Below are positions 14,125-15,931 of a stretch of DNA of 15,931 nt, piece by piece. The notes under the pieces were generated by a model, which made no database searches, was not told the origin of the DNA, and saw only the letters and a list, made by a program, of their open reading frames with translations. The stretch is from JBQCEE01 sp051960575. Its GTDB lineage: Bacteria; Actinomycetota; Actinomycetes; Mycobacteriales; Jatrophihabitantaceae. Positions within the stretch are counted from its first letter, which is position 1. Every line of letters begins with the position of its first letter. A program made the translations under genes and the position numbers. The DNA lies in contig NZ_JBQCEE010000217.1 of NCBI RefSeq assembly GCF_051960575.1, positions 1 to 15,931 of the forward strand. The letters run 5' to 3'.

Positions 14125-14913
14125 TCACGAGCGCTCCGGTGACACGAGCACGACCTTGGGCCCGGCGTTCTCGAGCTGCACCAGGGCGTCCTCGCCGAGG
14201 TCGTCGTCGCTGACCAGCAGGTCGGCGTCCTCGATGTTGCCCCATGAGGCGAGCCCGACGGTGCGCCACTTCGAGGCGTCGGCCAGCACGATGACCTTGC
14301 CGGCCTGGGCCATCAGCGCCCGGTTGGTCTCGGCCTCGGCGAGGTTCGGGCTGGTGAAGCCGGACGCCGGGTCGAGCCCGTAGGTGCCGATGAACAGCTG
14401 GTCGACGTGCAGCGAGCGGATCGTCAGGTCGGCGACCGGCCCGACGAGCGCCGCGCTCGGCGTGCGCACGCCGCCGGTGAGGATGACGGTCTGCTGGGTC
14501 GGGTCGCCGACCGCGGCGATCGTCTCGGCCACGGTGATCGAGTTCGTGACGACGGTCAGCGAGGGCACGCGTGCCAGGTGCGGCGCCATCGCCCACGTGG
14601 TCGTCCCGGCCGACACCGCGATGGCCGTGCCGGGCTCGACGAGCGAGGCGGCGTGGGCGGCGATGGCCTGCTTCGCGTCCTGCGCGATGGTGCTCTTGAG
14701 CGCGAAGCTCGGCTCCTCGGCGACCCGGCCCGAGTGCTCCATCACCGCACCGCCGCGCACCTTCTTGAGGGCACCGTCGGCGTGCAGGCGTTCGAGGTCG
14801 CGGCGGATGGTCATGTCCGAGACGCCGAGCAGCGCGGTCATCTCGCTGACGCGCACGCTGCCCGAGCGACGGATCTGCTCGAGGATGAGGTCCTGTCGTT
14901 GACGCGCGAGCAT
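14125..14913 (-). CDS. DeoR-family sugar operon regulator
   Basis: The 262-residue protein has the DeoR N-terminal winged helix (3-57) with the signature VSDMTIRRDLERLHADGALKKVRGGAV. A DeoR C-terminal sensor domain (about 75-235) follows, which in relatives binds a phosphorylated sugar. It shows SAGTTT (101-106), TNSI (123-126), LTGGVR (145-150), GLDPASGFTSPN (179-190) and VLADASKW (209-216). The ATG at 14913 has AAGGGAG about 6 bases upstream. It is first in a two-gene unit with the GH36 gene and divergent from the sugar-binding lipoprotein, so it probably represses both directions until a galactose-related phosphate, or a similar intermediate, appears. The exact inducer is inferred only from the neighbours. 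Confidence 0.93.
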   Translation of the reverse strand: MLARQRQDLILEQIRRSGSVRVSEMTALLGVSDMTIRRDLERLHADGALKKVRGGAVMEHSGRVAEEPSFALKSTIAQDAKQAIAAHAASLVEPGTAIAVSAGTTTWAMAPHLARVPSLTVVTNSITVAETIAAVGDPTQQTVILTGGVRTPSAALVGPVADLTIRSLHVDQLFIGTYGLDPASGFTSPNLAEAETNRALMAQAGKVIVLADASKWRTVGLASWGNIEDADLLVSDDDLGEDALVQLENAGPKVVLVSPERS

Positions 14914-14969
14914 TCGATCTCCCTTCCGAACCGGGGACCGCCGACTGTTCTGGCGCCATTCGGATGTGG

Positions 14970-14998
14970 ACTGTTGTCGGGTCGGCGCGAGAAGTCAA
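14970..14998 (-). promoter_or_regulatory. Predicted promoter of the deoR-GH36 unit
   Basis: On the minus strand TTGACT (14998-14993) is followed after 17 bp by AACAGT (14975-14970). The -35 matches 5 of 6 consensus bases and the -10 matches 3 of 6. The predicted leader to the ATG at 14913 is about 50 nt. The -35 lies inside an 11-bp box that is repeated in mirror form at the opposite promoter. Confidence 0.4.
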
Positions 14999-15089
14999 CA
15001 CCGAGCCCCGGGATGTCGACACTTGTTGTGCGTTTCTGTGCTCCTGAGGCGTTCAAGCCGTGCAACTGTGTCGTTACCTGTTGACTTCT
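14990..15089. repeat. 11-bp mirrored box at both divergent -35 elements
   Basis: AGAAGTCAACA (14990-15000) and its exact reverse complement TGTTGACTTCT (15079-15089) lie 78 bp apart in the 276-bp divergent region. Each contains TTGACT in the direction of its own gene, so the boxes coincide with the predicted -35 elements of the deoR and sugar-binding protein promoters. They may be binding sites for DeoR or simply two copies of one promoter element. Confidence 0.55.
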
Positions 15090-15105
15090 GTCCGAAACAG
15101 TTGCA
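15061..15105. promoter_or_regulatory. Dyad operator centred on the sugar-binding protein -35
   Basis: Perfect 9-bp arms TGCAACTGT (15061-15069) and ACAGTTGCA (15097-15105) are centred at 15083, inside TTGACT. A smaller dyad, CTGT-CCGAA-ACAG (15088-15100), overlaps the right arm. A repressor bound here would cover the promoter; the DeoR protein encoded next door is the obvious candidate. Confidence 0.5.
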
Positions 15106-15109
15106 TCGT
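15081..15109 (+). promoter_or_regulatory. Predicted promoter of the sugar-binding protein gene
   Basis: TTGACT (15081-15086) is followed after 17 bp by CATCGT (15104-15109), a weak -10. Transcription would begin near 15116 and give a leader of about 70 nt before the GTG at 15190. The element is overlapped by two dyads. Confidence 0.4.
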
Positions 15110-15189
15110 TCCGGCCACGCGGGCGTGTGACCGAGCCCGCACCGCGGTGGCAGTCCCGCCCCGCAGGACTCAGAGGAGCGTGACGAACG

Positions 15190-15931
15190 GTGAGCGGTGG
15201 ATCTGTTCGAGGGGGCCGCTTGCGGCGCGGCCGCCGCGTGGCCGTGCTGGCCGCAGCGACGACGGCCGGCCTGCTGCTGGCGGCCTGCAGCTCGTCCGGC
15301 GGCAGCAGCGGCGGGTCCGGATCGTCCGGTGGTGGCGACTGCAAGGCGTCCTCCGGCAAGGTGAACCTCACCTTCGCGACGTGGGTGCCGGGCATGGACA
15401 AGGTCGTCGACCTCTGGAACAAGGCCAACCCGGACATCCAGGTGACGGTGAAGAACGTGCCGGCCGGCAATGCGGGCACCTACCAGAACTTCAGCAACGG
15501 CCTGAAGGCCGGCACCGCCCCCGACCTCGGCCAGGTCGAGTACGACACGCTGCCGAACTTCCGCCTGCAGGGCGGCCTCAAGAACATCGCCAAGTGCCCT
15601 GGCGTCTCGGACGCGCAGTCGAAGTTCGTCGACTGGACGTGGTCGCAGGTCGACTTCAACGGCAACGACGGGGTCTTCGCGGTCCCGCAGGACACCGGCC
15701 CGCTCGCGCTGTTCTACCGCAAGGACGTCTTCGACAAGCTCGGCCTGACGGCGCCGAAGACCTGGGACGAGTACGCGGCGGACGCCGCCAAGATCCACCA
15801 GGCGAACCCCAGCCAGTACATCACCTTCTTCTCGCAGAGCGACCCGAACTGGTACACCGGCCTGCTGTGGCAGAACGGCGCGCAGCTGTTCTCCGACCAG
15901 GGCGGCAAGGTCAAGGTCAGCATCGCCGACA
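15190..15931 (+). CDS. ABC sugar importer substrate-binding lipoprotein, 3' end missing
   Basis: The frame runs from GTG 15190 to the end of the window, giving 247 residues of a protein usually 420-450 long. A basic start (RGGRLRRGRR) and a hydrophobic stretch lead to the lipobox LAAC with Cys33 as the lipid-anchored residue; a Ser/Gly-rich linker follows. From about residue 54 the family 1 solute-binding fold is seen: VNLTFATWVPGM, then DLWNKANPDIQVTV, GLKAGTAPDLGQVEYDTLP, GVFAVPQDTGPLALFYRKDVFDKLG and PKTWDEYAADAAKI. An in-frame TGA at 15181 rules out an earlier start; AGAGGAG lies 11 bases before the GTG. It should hold an oligosaccharide outside the membrane for an ABC permease encoded beyond the window. 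The divergent GH36 gene suggests an alpha-galactoside. Confidence 0.93.
   Translation, partial: MSGGSVRGGRLRRGRRVAVLAAATTAGLLLAACSSSGGSSGGSGSSGGGDCKASSGKVNLTFATWVPGMDKVVDLWNKANPDIQVTVKNVPAGNAGTYQNFSNGLKAGTAPDLGQVEYDTLPNFRLQGGLKNIAKCPGVSDAQSKFVDWTWSQVDFNGNDGVFAVPQDTGPLALFYRKDVFDKLGLTAPKTWDEYAADAAKIHQANPSQYITFFSQSDPNWYTGLLWQNGAQLFSDQGGKVKVSIAD

Noticed and set aside
15190..15260. Twin-arginine (Tat) signal in the sugar-binding protein
   Set aside because: Arginine pairs are present, but the following residues do not fit the S-R-R-x-F-L-K pattern. A lipobox (LAAC) is clear, so an ordinary lipoprotein signal is preferred.

Overview
The window comes from a very GC-rich actinobacterium. Pointers to Actinomycetota are a DUF222/HNH (13E12-type) endonuclease with an actinobacterial LexA box, a mycothiol-dependent isomerase-type domain, MmyB-type XRE regulators, and strong GC bias at third codon positions. 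I cannot name a genus from the sequence. I see no rRNA, tRNA, CRISPR array, insertion sequence or phage gene. The longest stretch without a gene is 276 bp (14914-15189).

Layout. (1) 1-957: 3' part of a Bcr/CflA-like MFS exporter, convergent with (2) a DUF222/HNH endonuclease (1070-2371, minus) that has a LexA-like box just upstream and looks leaderless. (3) 2579-6202: two modules of the same design in a row, each an XRE/MmyB-type regulator on the minus strand divergent from a single oxidoreductase on the plus strand (an aldo/keto reductase, then an SDR), with compact inter-start regions. (4) 6332-7486: a lone class III CoA-transferase. (5) 7577-9485: an MFS exporter followed by its likely TetR repressor. 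The promoter upstream carries two palindromic operators, one filling the -35/-10 spacer. (6) 9508-12023: a very short FAD-binding oxidoreductase on the minus strand, divergent from an ECF sigma factor. The sigma gene overlaps by 4 bp a gene that appears to encode a SigK-anti-sigma (RskA)-like N-terminal domain fused to a mycothiol-dependent DinB/MDMPI domain. (7) 12024-15931: a galactoside-use locus with a GH36 alpha-galactosidase and a DeoR regulator (minus), divergent from a lipoprotein sugar-binding protein of an ABC importer (plus, cut by the window end).

How the genes may work together. Most of the window consists of small regulator-plus-effector units reading opposite ways. In the sugar locus, the lipoprotein would capture an alpha-galactoside, permeases beyond the window would import it, the cytoplasmic GH36 enzyme would hydrolyse it, and the DeoR protein would sense a phosphorylated product and control both promoters. 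The most unusual unit is the sigma locus. The usual membrane and periplasmic part of an RskA-type anti-sigma factor is absent, and a soluble domain with an intact metal triad of the mycothiol-dependent family sits in its place. This suggests a cytoplasmic thiol or electrophile switch controlling an ECF sigma factor, with the compact FAD protein as a possible target or partner. That last step is inference.
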